Both the position numbers and the translations under genes were made by a program. From positions 2,382,251-2,446,250 of the forward strand of contig NZ_CP011402.1 in assembly GCF_001643775.1 (NCBI RefSeq): a DNA stretch of 64,000 bases. The letters are read 5' to 3'. The notes beneath the pieces are model-generated. The model had not been told where the DNA came from. It did no database searches and saw only the letters and a list, made by a program, of their open reading frames with translations. Shown here one piece after another: positions 25,598 to 33,754 of the stretch. Each line of letters opens with the position of its first letter. Position 1 is the stretch's first letter. The stretch comes from Denitrobacterium detoxificans (lineage in GTDB: Bacteria; Actinomycetota; Coriobacteriia; Coriobacteriales; Eggerthellaceae).

Positions 25598-27802
25598 ATG
25601 CTTAAGAGCCATGAGAAATTCCATTCGGAGAACGGTAAACGACTGCTGCTCATTGCCGACGACGAGCTCATAAACAGAGAGATCCTACGCGAAATCCTGC
25701 AAGACGAATACGAGCTGCTCTTCGCCGAAAACGGCGAAGAGGCGCTGGAAGTGGTGCGCAGGTGCAAAAACGTCCTCTCGCTCGTCCTTTTAGACCTGAA
25801 AATGCCCGTCATGAGCGGCACGGACGCCATGTACGCCATGCGCGACGACCCCGAATTGGCCCATATCCCCATCATCGTTGCGACGGCTGACCAGAATGCC
25901 GAAGTGGAAAGCTTGCATCTCGGGGCGAACGACTTCATCTCCAAACCCTATCCTCAAGCAGACGTCATCCATGCACGTATCCAGCGCGCAATCGAGCTGC
26001 ACGAAGACCGGCTCATTATCACCAAAACGGAACGCGACGAGCTGACGGGCCTGCTCAACCGCGAATTCTTCTACCAATACGCCGCGCAGTTCGATCACCA
26101 CCACGCATCCACGGAAATGGACGCCATCGTTGTCGACATCAACCACTTCCGCCTCATAAACGAGCGGTTCGGCACGAATTATGGCGACGAAGTGCTGCGA
26201 TGCGTCGGAAACGAGCTCCTCTCCGTCGTGCGTGAGGCCGGCGGCATCGTCTGCAGAAGCGAAGCTGACAAGTTCATGGCATATTGCCCCCACGGCCAAG
26301 ATTACGAAACCATGCTCGAGAAGGCTTCTAGAGGGATTGCCGGCGAGAACGCCGAAGACACTCAGACATGGTTGCGTATGGGCGTGTACGAATCCGTTGA
26401 CAAAACGCTGGAAACCGAAAGGCGATTCGACCGCGCTCGGATGGCGGCCGACACGGTCCGCGGAAGTTTCGCCAATCAAATCGGCGTGTACGACGCCTTG
26501 CTACATGAAAAAGAGCTGTATTCGGAGCGCCTGATCGATGACTTCGCAGCAGCCATCAAGGAACAGCAGTTCGAGGTATACTTCCAACCGAAATTCGACA
26601 TCCAGTCCGAAATCCCCGTGCTGGTAAGCGCCGAGGCCCTCGTCCGTTGGAATCATCCAACGCTTGGGATGGTGTTTCCGGGCGCCTTCATTCCCCTCTT
26701 CGAAGAGAACGGTCTTATCCAGCGTCTCGACATCTATATATGGCGTGCCACCGCCGCCCGAATCAAAGAATGGAAGACGCGGTTCAACTTAGTGGCGCCG
26801 GTGTCCGTCAACGTGTCGCGCATCGACATGTATGACCCGCATCTCGACAGGATCCTGCTCGGAATCCTCCAGGAATACAGTTTGAGCACGAGCGAGCTTC
26901 TTCTCGAAATCACCGAATCGGCCTACACGCAAGACTCGGCGCAGATCATCGAAACCGTAAGCAATTTGCGCAGCATCGGTTTCCAGGTGGAAATGGACGA
27001 CTTCGGCACGGGTTATTCCTCGCTCAACATGCTCTCGTCCCTGCCGCTCGACGCGCTGAAGCTCGACATGCAGTTCATCCGAAGCGCATTCACCGAAGGC
27101 GGCGACACCAAGATGATCGAGATTATCATCGACATCGCCGACTACCTTTCGGTCCCCGTCATCGCAGAGGGCGTGGAAACCGAGGAGCAGCTGAATGCCT
27201 TGCGCGACATGGGATGCGACCGCGTGCAGGGCTACTATTTCTCCCCTCCGGTTCCAGCAAACGAATACGAGAAGTTCGTCGCCGAGCGAAACGAGATCGA
27301 TGTGGCGGTATCTGCCAAGCTGACGCCTTCGCGCGAAATCATTCCCCACAACAGGTCGTTGGCTTTCGAAGAAGTCACTCACGCGCTTTCGGCCGGATTC
27401 GATGTAGTCTTCTACGTCGACATCGAAAGCGATCACTACATCGAGTTCACCTCGCAAGGCAAACCCGAGAATCTTCAAATCGAAAACAGCGGGTCGAACT
27501 TCTTTAAAGATGCGTGGGGCCTTCTGTTCGAATCGATTCATCCCGATGATGAGATGAGAGTCGGATTGTCCACGCAGAAGAACACGCTGCTCCTGCAGCT
27601 CGCGGGGCACGACCCCTTCTACATGACATACCGCATTATGGAAGACGGTCGCTCCGTATACCACGCCATGAAATGCATCAAAGCCCGCTCGAACGATGAC
27701 CACCATATCGTCATAGGCATCAGCAACATCGATATGCAGATACGGCAGGCGCTTGCCGATATGAACATACGCACGGAAAACACGGGCCCGAACGCTTATT
27801 AG
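25598..27802 (+). CDS. REC-GGDEF-EAL response regulator, probable c-di-GMP phosphodiesterase
   Basis: A protein of 734 residues. REC at ~14-125 has Asp21/22 and phospho-acceptor Asp66. A GGDEF-like domain at ~145-290 reads SEADKF where GGDEF should stand, so no cyclase activity is expected. The EAL domain at ~310-560 keeps its catalytic set (EALVRW, NVSRID, ITES, DDFGTGYSS, LKLD, AEGVET, QGYYFSPP) and should hydrolyse c-di-GMP. The last ~150 residues resemble a PAS-like sensor. It is divergent from the hybrid kinase at 25365 and upstream of an HPt gene. Start chosen at ATG 25598; a TTG at 25592 is better spaced from GAAGGG and also possible. Confidence 0.8.
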   Translation: MLKSHEKFHSENGKRLLLIADDELINREILREILQDEYELLFAENGEEALEVVRRCKNVLSLVLLDLKMPVMSGTDAMYAMRDDPELAHIPIIVATADQNAEVESLHLGANDFISKPYPQADVIHARIQRAIELHEDRLIITKTERDELTGLLNREFFYQYAAQFDHHHASTEMDAIVVDINHFRLINERFGTNYGDEVLRCVGNELLSVVREAGGIVCRSEADKFMAYCPHGQDYETMLEKASRGIAGENAEDTQTWLRMGVYESVDKTLETERRFDRARMAADTVRGSFANQIGVYDALLHEKELYSERLIDDFAAAIKEQQFEVYFQPKFDIQSEIPVLVSAEALVRWNHPTLGMVFPGAFIPLFEENGLIQRLDIYIWRATAARIKEWKTRFNLVAPVSVNVSRIDMYDPHLDRILLGILQEYSLSTSELLLEITESAYTQDSAQIIETVSNLRSIGFQVEMDDFGTGYSSLNMLSSLPLDALKLDMQFIRSAFTEGGDTKMIEIIIDIADYLSVPVIAEGVETEEQLNALRDMGCDRVQGYYFSPPVPANEYEKFVAERNEIDVAVSAKLTPSREIIPHNRSLAFEEVTHALSAGFDVVFYVDIESDHYIEFTSQGKPENLQIENSGSNFFKDAWGLLFESIHPDDEMRVGLSTQKNTLLLQLAGHDPFYMTYRIMEDGRSVYHAMKCIKARSNDDHHIVIGISNIDMQIRQALADMNIRTENTGPNAY

Positions 27803-27863
27803 AACAAGACATGCGATACCGGCTCAATGATGCAATTGAACAATCTGGAGATGGGAGCTCACT

Positions 27864-28196
27864 ATGACGCTTGACGACCTGATCGCCTTCGGCGCGAACG
27901 TTGACGAAGGCCTCTCGCGATGCATGAATAACGAGACTTTCTACCTGCGCCTGGTCGAATCCTTGAAGGGAGAAAAGGGTTTCGAATCACTGCAGACCGC
28001 CATCGCTGCCGGCGATCTCGACGCCGCGTTTGAAGCCGCCCATGCGTTGAAGGGCGTTCTCGGCAACCTATCCATTACCCCCCTTTACGAGCCCGTGTCC
28101 GAGATCACCGAGCTGCTGCGTGTAAAGCAAGATGCCAACTACCCTGCTCTGGTCGATGCGATCATGCTCAAATGGAACGAGTTCCTGGCGCTGTAA
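27864..28196 (+). CDS. Free-standing HPt phosphotransfer protein
   Basis: A protein of 110 residues forming a helical bundle. The phosphorylatable His is His60 in AAHALKGVLGNL, the canonical HPt motif. It sits between the REC-GGDEF-EAL gene (61 bases upstream) and the second hybrid kinase gene (58 bases downstream), so all three are likely one operon. Both neighbouring hybrid kinases lack an HPt domain, which makes this protein the natural relay from their receivers to the REC of the EAL protein. Confidence 0.82.
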   Translation: MTLDDLIAFGANVDEGLSRCMNNETFYLRLVESLKGEKGFESLQTAIAAGDLDAAFEAAHALKGVLGNLSITPLYEPVSEITELLRVKQDANYPALVDAIMLKWNEFLAL

Positions 28197-28254
28197 CCAA
28201 TAACACACGAGCCTCATCCCGCTCGAGCCGTCGATGAGGAGAGGGGACCTTGCC

Positions 28255-31200
28255 ATGACCGCCGAACGAAAAGCGACATGTACGTTCTTCATATTGGCGA
28301 CCATACTTGCTCTCGCGGGCGCAGTTGCCCTTGCCATAACATCGCCCGATGCGGCTTGGGCCGATCAGGGCGATTCGAAAACAGTACGCGTCGGCTACTA
28401 CGAAAACGAGGTCTTTCAAGAAGGCGCCCAAGCTGACGCCGTGAAGACCGGATACGCCTACGAATACTACCGCAAGCTCAGCGAATACACCGGCTGGGAA
28501 TACGAGTACGAATACGGCAGCTTCAGCGATCTGTACCAGATGCTCCTGGATGGCAAAATTGACTTGCTGGCGGGTTTGGCCTTCAAGGAAGACCGTACCA
28601 CGCTCATAGGCTACCCTGACGCCCCGATGGGCAACGAGACGTACAACTTGGTGAAGCACGATACCGATGAAGACACCACCATCGACCCCAACTCGTTGAA
28701 CAGTAAAAAGATCGGGGTACTCGACAGCGCCGTCTCCGATGCGCTCAACCGCTATCTCGACAACCAGCAGATAACGGCTGAAGTGATCAAATTCGAAGAC
28801 TACGAAAATCTCTTTGCAGCGTTCGATTCCGGCGATTTGGACGTCATGGCCGCTGAAGGAGACGGGGCCTACGGACGAAACCATGCCGAAGTGCTCTTCA
28901 CGTTCGGTACATCCGATTACTACCTGTGCACAACCATTCATCGACCCGACTTGCTTGCAGAACTGAATGCTGCACAAACGCTGCTGGCTATCGAGGAACC
29001 GAATTATGTGAGCTCGCTGCGCGCAAAATACTATTCGAACAGCATTTCCTCGCGAACGTTCTCGGCAGAGGAGCGAAAGTGGATCGACACGCATGACAGC
29101 CTGAGAATCGGCTATCTGGAGAACTATCTCCCTTACAGCGACACGGACAAGAGCGGACAGGTCACGGGCCTCGTAAAAGATGTCGTCCCGAAAATCTTCG
29201 ACAGCTTGGGAATAACCGGTCTCGAGATCACATACATCGGATACGCAAGCTATGACGAGATGATTGCCGATATAGGCACAGGCACCATCGACGTCGCGTT
29301 CCCGGTCGGAGGCGGGCTGTATTATGCCGAGGAGGGCGGCATCTACCAGTCTAACCCCGTCGTCTCGGCGCCGACAGAGCTCGTCTACAAAGGCGAATTC
29401 GCCGAAAACACCACGTCCTCGTTCGCAATCAACGAGAACAACCGGATGCAGTACTACTACGTCAAAACGTATTTCCCCGATGCGGAAATCAAGTTCTACC
29501 CCTCAATCGACGAATGCCTCCACGCTGTACTCGACGGCAAGGCTAATTGCACAACGCTCAACGGCCTACGCGCGAACGACATCTTGAAGAACAGCGCTTA
29601 CAAAGGGCTGTCGTTGCGCCAGACGACGCGCAACGACGACCGCTGCTTCGGCGTTGAAATCGGCAACACGGGGCTTTTGAGGATCTTGGACCGGGGCATC
29701 AACGTCGTCGGGGCCGATTATGCCCAAAACCTGTCGTACCGATATACGGAAGGCTTGCGCTCCTACAGCTTCATCGACATGATCCTTGATCACACAGCAG
29801 TTTTCGGCACGATCCTAGCAGCGATTATCGCGCTCGTGATCCTCTTCCTCGTGCGCGAGGCAAGACGAAGGAGCAGGCAGATTCTCGAGAAGGAATCCGC
29901 CCGCCAGGAACTCGAAGCGAAAAACCGCGAACTCGCCGCCAGCGAGCAGGCTCTTTCGGACGCCCTCATCACTGCCGAGCACGCTAACAAAGCAAAGACC
30001 ACCTTCCTGAACAACATGTCCCACGACATCCGCACGCCGATGAATGCCATCGTCGGTTTCACCGCACTTGCGGCCTCGCACATCGACAACAAGGAGCAGG
30101 TGAAGGACTATCTCGGCAAAATTGCCGTTTCGAGCCAGCACCTCCTGTCCCTCATCAACGATGTGCTCGACATGAGCCGCATCGAGAGCGGCAATATAAC
30201 CCTCGACGAAACCGACGTACACCTGCCCGATGTCATCCATGATCTGAGAACGATCATCCAGTCCAATATCGCCTCCAAGCAGCTCGAGCTGTTCGTCGAC
30301 ACGCAAGATGTCGTGCACGAGGACATCGTCATCGACAAGCTGCGCCTCAACCAGGTGCTGCTCAACATCCTATCCAACGCCATCAAGTTCACACCGAACG
30401 GTGGGACCATCAATTTCCGCATCATCGAGAAGCCCTCTTCTTCGAAGGGCATCGCAAACTTCGAATTCAGGATCAAAGACAGCGGCATTGGAATGAGCGA
30501 GGAGTTCCAGAAAACGATCTTCGAGGCATTCACGCGCGAACGAAGCAGCACCGCCAGCGGTATCCAGGGCACTGGCCTCGGGATGGCCATCACAAAGAAC
30601 ATCGTCGACATGATGGGTGGCACCGTCTCGGTTATATCCGAGGAGGGCAAGGGCAGCGAGTTCATCATCGATATCCCCTGCAAGATCAGCGGCAAGCCGG
30701 CGAAGCTGGAAAGAGTCCCCGAGCTCGATGGGCTGCGCGCCCTGGTTGTCGACGATGACACGAACGCCTGTCTTTCCGCATGCTCGATGCTGCGGGAGAT
30801 AGGCATGCGCCCCGATTGGACGAACTACGGCAAAGAGGCCGTCATCCGCGCCAAAGAGGCGCTCGACCAGGCCGATGAATTCAGCGTCTACATAATCGAC
30901 TGGCTCATGCCGTGCCAAAACGGCATCGAGACCGTACGCCAGATCCGGAAACTCATCGGTGATAGCACTCCGATTATCATCCTCACCGCATACGATTGGG
31001 CTGACATCGAACAAGAGGCGAGGGACGCGGGCGTTACGGCCTTCTGCTCGAAACCCTTGTTCATGTCAGAACTCAGAAACGTGCTCGCAGAACCCTTCAC
31101 ACTCCCCGTGGATGACTCCGACCAAAGCGCGGTCCTTCGAGACTACTCCGGCAAACGCGTTCTGCTCGTGGAAGACAACAAGCAGAACCAGATGATTGCC

Positions 31201-31527
31201 GACATGATCTTGCGGGAATCCGGCTTCGAGGTCGAGATTGCCGCAGACGGCATCGAGGCGATCGAGATGATCGAGGCAGCACCCGCAGGGTATTACGACA
31301 TCGCCCTCATGGACATCCAGATGCCGCGCATGGACGGTTACGAAGCGACGGAGCGCATACGGTCGCTCGAAGACTCCGAAAAGGCGAGCATCCCCATTGT
31401 CGCAGTCACCGCGAACGCATTCGAAGAAGATGCCAACATGGCTTTGTCGGTCGGAATGAACGGCCATCTTGCGAAGCCGTACGACATACCCAAGATTCTA
31501 GAGACTCTCAACGAGCTCATCCCATAA
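28255..31527 (+). CDS. EvgS-like hybrid histidine kinase with two solute-binding domains
   Basis: A protein of 1090 residues. A signal peptide is followed by two tandem SBP_bac_3 periplasmic domains (~45-275 and ~285-505; VRVGYYENEVF and LRIGYLENYLPY mark their first strands). One TM lies at ~515-535. HisKA has its phospho-His at 590 (FLNNMSHDIRTP), and HATPase (SNAIKF, DSGIGMS, GTGLGMAI) follows. Two receivers read VDDDTN/IDWLMPCQNG and VEDNKQN/MDIQMPRMDG. The double Venus-flytrap layout is that of BvgS/EvgS, which respond to small molecules or pH. No HPt domain is present at the C-terminus. ATG 28255 is preferred over 28234 because AGAGGGGA is correctly spaced. Confidence 0.82.
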   Translation: MTAERKATCTFFILATILALAGAVALAITSPDAAWADQGDSKTVRVGYYENEVFQEGAQADAVKTGYAYEYYRKLSEYTGWEYEYEYGSFSDLYQMLLDGKIDLLAGLAFKEDRTTLIGYPDAPMGNETYNLVKHDTDEDTTIDPNSLNSKKIGVLDSAVSDALNRYLDNQQITAEVIKFEDYENLFAAFDSGDLDVMAAEGDGAYGRNHAEVLFTFGTSDYYLCTTIHRPDLLAELNAAQTLLAIEEPNYVSSLRAKYYSNSISSRTFSAEERKWIDTHDSLRIGYLENYLPYSDTDKSGQVTGLVKDVVPKIFDSLGITGLEITYIGYASYDEMIADIGTGTIDVAFPVGGGLYYAEEGGIYQSNPVVSAPTELVYKGEFAENTTSSFAINENNRMQYYYVKTYFPDAEIKFYPSIDECLHAVLDGKANCTTLNGLRANDILKNSAYKGLSLRQTTRNDDRCFGVEIGNTGLLRILDRGINVVGADYAQNLSYRYTEGLRSYSFIDMILDHTAVFGTILAAIIALVILFLVREARRRSRQILEKESARQELEAKNRELAASEQALSDALITAEHANKAKTTFLNNMSHDIRTPMNAIVGFTALAASHIDNKEQVKDYLGKIAVSSQHLLSLINDVLDMSRIESGNITLDETDVHLPDVIHDLRTIIQSNIASKQLELFVDTQDVVHEDIVIDKLRLNQVLLNILSNAIKFTPNGGTINFRIIEKPSSSKGIANFEFRIKDSGIGMSEEFQKTIFEAFTRERSSTASGIQGTGLGMAITKNIVDMMGGTVSVISEEGKGSEFIIDIPCKISGKPAKLERVPELDGLRALVVDDDTNACLSACSMLREIGMRPDWTNYGKEAVIRAKEALDQADEFSVYIIDWLMPCQNGIETVRQIRKLIGDSTPIIILTAYDWADIEQEARDAGVTAFCSKPLFMSELRNVLAEPFTLPVDDSDQSAVLRDYSGKRVLLVEDNKQNQMIADMILRESGFEVEIAADGIEAIEMIEAAPAGYYDIALMDIQMPRMDGYEATERIRSLEDSEKASIPIVAVTANAFEEDANMALSVGMNGHLAKPYDIPKILETLNELIP

Positions 31528-31588
31528 AAGAGGAGAAGCCGGCAGGGGGAATGAGGCGATTTTTCGGACATGCAGCCCCCGCGAAAAT

Positions 31589-31630
31589 GAAAAAGGCGCC
31601 CGAAGGCGCCTTGTGAATTTGGTCGCGGGG
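31589..31630 (-). pseudogene. tRNA-fMet 3'-end remnant with terminator
   Basis: 31620-31630 reproduces the last eleven bases of tRNA-fMet including CCA (as TGGTCGCGGGG on the plus strand). It is followed on the minus strand by the hairpin AAGGCGCC/GGCGCCTT (31593-31612) and an A/T-run. The rest of the tRNA is absent. It is a second partial copy, about 140 bases from the intact gene. Confidence 0.65.
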
Positions 31631-31732
31631 ATTCGAGCGCCCGAAAGACGAGCCAGTGGCTCGCCTTTAGCGAGAATGGGTTCCCGCTTGCGGGAACCCC
31701 AGGAACGGCCCGCAAGGGCAGCCCCCCCGCGA
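31627..31732. repeat. tRNA-fMet tail element, copy 2
   Basis: It shares with 18881-18986 the ordered blocks GATTCGAGCGCCCG, a variable GAGCC/GGCTC hairpin, AGCGAGAATGGGTTCCCGC with its GCGGGAACCC partner, and GGAACGGCCCGCAAGGG-CAGCCCC. The loop and hairpin arms differ while pairing is kept. Confidence 0.7.
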
Positions 31733-31735
31733 AAA

Positions 31736-31760
31736 CAAAAAAACAGACCCCGAAGGGCCT
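31736..31760 (-). terminator. Terminator of tRNA-fMet
   Basis: AGACCC (31745-31750) pairs with GGGCCT (31755-31760), with one mismatch, around CGAA; the A-run at 31737-31743 gives the minus-strand T-run. Confidence 0.6.
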
Positions 31761-31769
31761 GCAAGAATT

Positions 31770-31846
31770 TGGTCGCGGGGGCTGGATTTGAACCAACGAC
31801 CTCCGGGTTATGAGCCCGGCGAGCTACCAGACTGCTCCACCCCGCA
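31770..31846 (-). tRNA. tRNA-fMet (initiator), anticodon CAT, CCA encoded
   Basis: A 77-base cloverleaf. The anticodon stem carries three consecutive G:C pairs (GGG-CTCATAA-CCC), the signature of initiator tRNA. The T-arm reads TTGGTTCAAATCCA, and CCA is encoded. The first acceptor pair is non-Watson-Crick (T1:G72), again as expected for an initiator. It is the only intact copy of this sequence in the window; two fragments of it lie at 19.0 and 31.6 kb. The 174 bases between it and the next gene hold nothing recognisable. Confidence 0.92.
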
Positions 31847-32020
31847 ATGTCTGGCGCTGCTTTAAGCAGCCCAATTAGAATACGACGAACACAGCTGTAT
31901 TGCAACTTTTAATCGGCCGCACACACAAAGCACACCTTCAACGGAAGCACTCATCGTCAGCAGACGACGCGGCGAACAAGCCCGCGAAAGGCCCCGACAC
32001 CGCAACGGCCGTTCACCTAC

Positions 32021-32602
32021 CTACCACTGCACCAGTTCGAATTCTCCGTTTTCGTACAACGCAAAACTGTGACTTCCGTCTTTCGGAATGCTCACGCTAC
32101 CGGGGTTGACCAGGTGAATGGTACGCACATCGCCTCCCGCCACGCCAACGTCTTCCCCACGCGCAGGCACCAATACGCCATCGCATACGCGCATGCTTGC
32201 ATCCTCGTTCACCTTCACGTGCGTGTGCCCCGAAAGGAACGCCGCACCACTGGGAAGCAACGGCATGCGCTCGGGCGACCACACGTGGCCATGCGTGCAG
32301 AACAGCGTCGTATCGCCATCGACCAGCGTTGCGTAATCGGCCATGCAAGGAAAAGCAAGCACCATCTGATCCACTTCCGCGTCGCAATTTCCGCGAACAG
32401 CCACGATGGATTCCGCCACGCCATTGAGCATGGCGGCAACCTCCTTGGGGGCATATCCTTCAGGCAGGTCGTTGCGCGGGCCGTGATAGAGAACATCACC
32501 CAGCAGCACAATTCGGTCGGGTGTTTCACGGGAAACAGCATCCATCAACCTGCGGCACCACGTTGCCGAACCATGAATATCGGAAGCAATCAGCAGCTTC
32601 AT
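32021..32602 (-). CDS. YfcE-like metallophosphoesterase
   Basis: A protein of 193 residues of the calcineurin-like phosphodiesterase superfamily. The metal-binding motifs are in order: SDIHG (residues ~7-11), GDVLYHG, GNCD, THGH and SGHTH. The YfcE/MJ0936 family hydrolyses phosphodiesters in the cytoplasm; the physiological substrate is undefined. AAAGGAAG precedes the ATG at 32602. A parS-like sequence with one mismatch (32522-32537) lies within the coding region. Confidence 0.85.
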   Translation of the reverse strand: MKLLIASDIHGSATWCRRLMDAVSRETPDRIVLLGDVLYHGPRNDLPEGYAPKEVAAMLNGVAESIVAVRGNCDAEVDQMVLAFPCMADYATLVDGDTTLFCTHGHVWSPERMPLLPSGAAFLSGHTHVKVNEDASMRVCDGVLVPARGEDVGVAGGDVRTIHLVNPGSVSIPKDGSHSFALYENGEFELVQW

Positions 32603-32800
32603 GTTCTTCCTTTCCTTCGTTCGCTCGAGCATACCGCAATCGCAGCTGCACGCCCGCGCAGTTCACCCATACGCCATGCAGCCCATCGGCGAATGCCACA
32701 ACAAGCGAAACGCATCCAAGCAAGCGCGCCTTGCATTACCCAACTACAATGAACCGTCGAACTCTTGCACGCATAAGAACGAATCCGCCCAAATACGCCA

Positions 32801-32828
32801 ACGGCCTGCAGGTTTCCCCACAGGCCGT
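32801..32828 (-). terminator. Possible terminator after the DDAH-like gene
   Basis: ACGGCCTG (32801-32808) pairs with CAGGCCGT (32821-32828). The following minus-strand sequence is only weakly T-rich, so termination is uncertain. Confidence 0.35.
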
Positions 32829-32865
32829 CCGAGTTTGGCTTTGGTTGCGGGCAACCCCGCAGCAA

Positions 32866-33651
32866 TTACTTCAGAGCGGTGAAGCGCAGGCTCAGGCAGC
32901 TCAGGCCGCCATCAATCTTGCGGAACTCGCTCGTGTCGAGCACGATGGTCTCGTAGCCCAGGTCCTGAACGGCCTTGAGCACCGTGGGGTAGCCCTCGGG
33001 AACGATGACCGTGCCGTTGATCCAGATGCAGTTGGCGCCATAGGCCTCTTCTTCGGGAACAACGATCTTGTTGTACTTGGCGAACTCGGGCTTGTCGATG
33101 AACTCACCGCTCACCAACATGTTGTTGTCTTCCAGGTAGTTCACGCCCGTCTTCAGGTGCAGCACTTCCTCCAGCGGCACTTCGCTACCGGACAGGCCGT
33201 ACTTTTCCAGAATGGCGATGAACTGGCGAATGCCCTCTTCGTTTGTACGAGCGGAACGACCCACGTAGAAGTGGTCGCCCACCATCATGACGTCGCCGCC
33301 TTCCAGCGTGCCGGGGGCAACAATATGCTCGATGCGGTCTTCGGGATAGTAACGGCGAATGATGGGCTCCATGAGTTCGGCTTCCGCGTTGCGCGTGCCG
33401 GCACCGGGGTTGTCGATAATGGCGCACTCGCGCGTGAGCACGGCGGTGTCCTCGACGAAGCAGCTATCGGGGAATTCGGGGGCGTCGGGAAGAACGTCCA
33501 CTTCCAGACCCAGGCTCACGAGCGCCTGAATGTATGCGTCATGCTGGCGCAGCGCGTTCTCGTAGTCGGGCTTGCCCAGCTCGGGAGCGCTCGTAATGCC
33601 ATCGCACACTGCGGGGCATGGACGGCGCACGATGATATTGGAGAATGCCAT
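32866..33651 (-). CDS. Dimethylarginine dimethylaminohydrolase (DDAH) family hydrolase
   Basis: A protein of 261 residues with the guanidino-hydrolase fold. Catalytic Cys252 lies in GGLSCLSLRF and catalytic His165 in LHLKTGVNY; substrate-binding FVEDTA (~66-71) and GTLEGGDV (~114-121) are present. The family converts methylated arginine or arginine to citrulline plus amine or ammonia. It is downstream of an ArcD-like antiporter on the same strand, which suggests uptake of a guanidino substrate and export of the product. No arcB or arcC is in the window. AAAGGAA is well placed for the ATG at 33651. Confidence 0.8.
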   Translation of the reverse strand: MAFSNIIVRRPCPAVCDGITSAPELGKPDYENALRQHDAYIQALVSLGLEVDVLPDAPEFPDSCFVEDTAVLTRECAIIDNPGAGTRNAEAELMEPIIRRYYPEDRIEHIVAPGTLEGGDVMMVGDHFYVGRSARTNEEGIRQFIAILEKYGLSGSEVPLEEVLHLKTGVNYLEDNNMLVSGEFIDKPEFAKYNKIVVPEEEAYGANCIWINGTVIVPEGYPTVLKAVQDLGYETIVLDTSEFRKIDGGLSCLSLRFTALK

Positions 33652-33754
33652 ATCCAATTCCTTTCACTAACACGGATATGCGAATTCGTCGGCCCCAGGC
33701 CGACTGAAACAGAGCGACCGGGTCCTCCCTCGGTACCCAGCCGCTCAGTATGAA

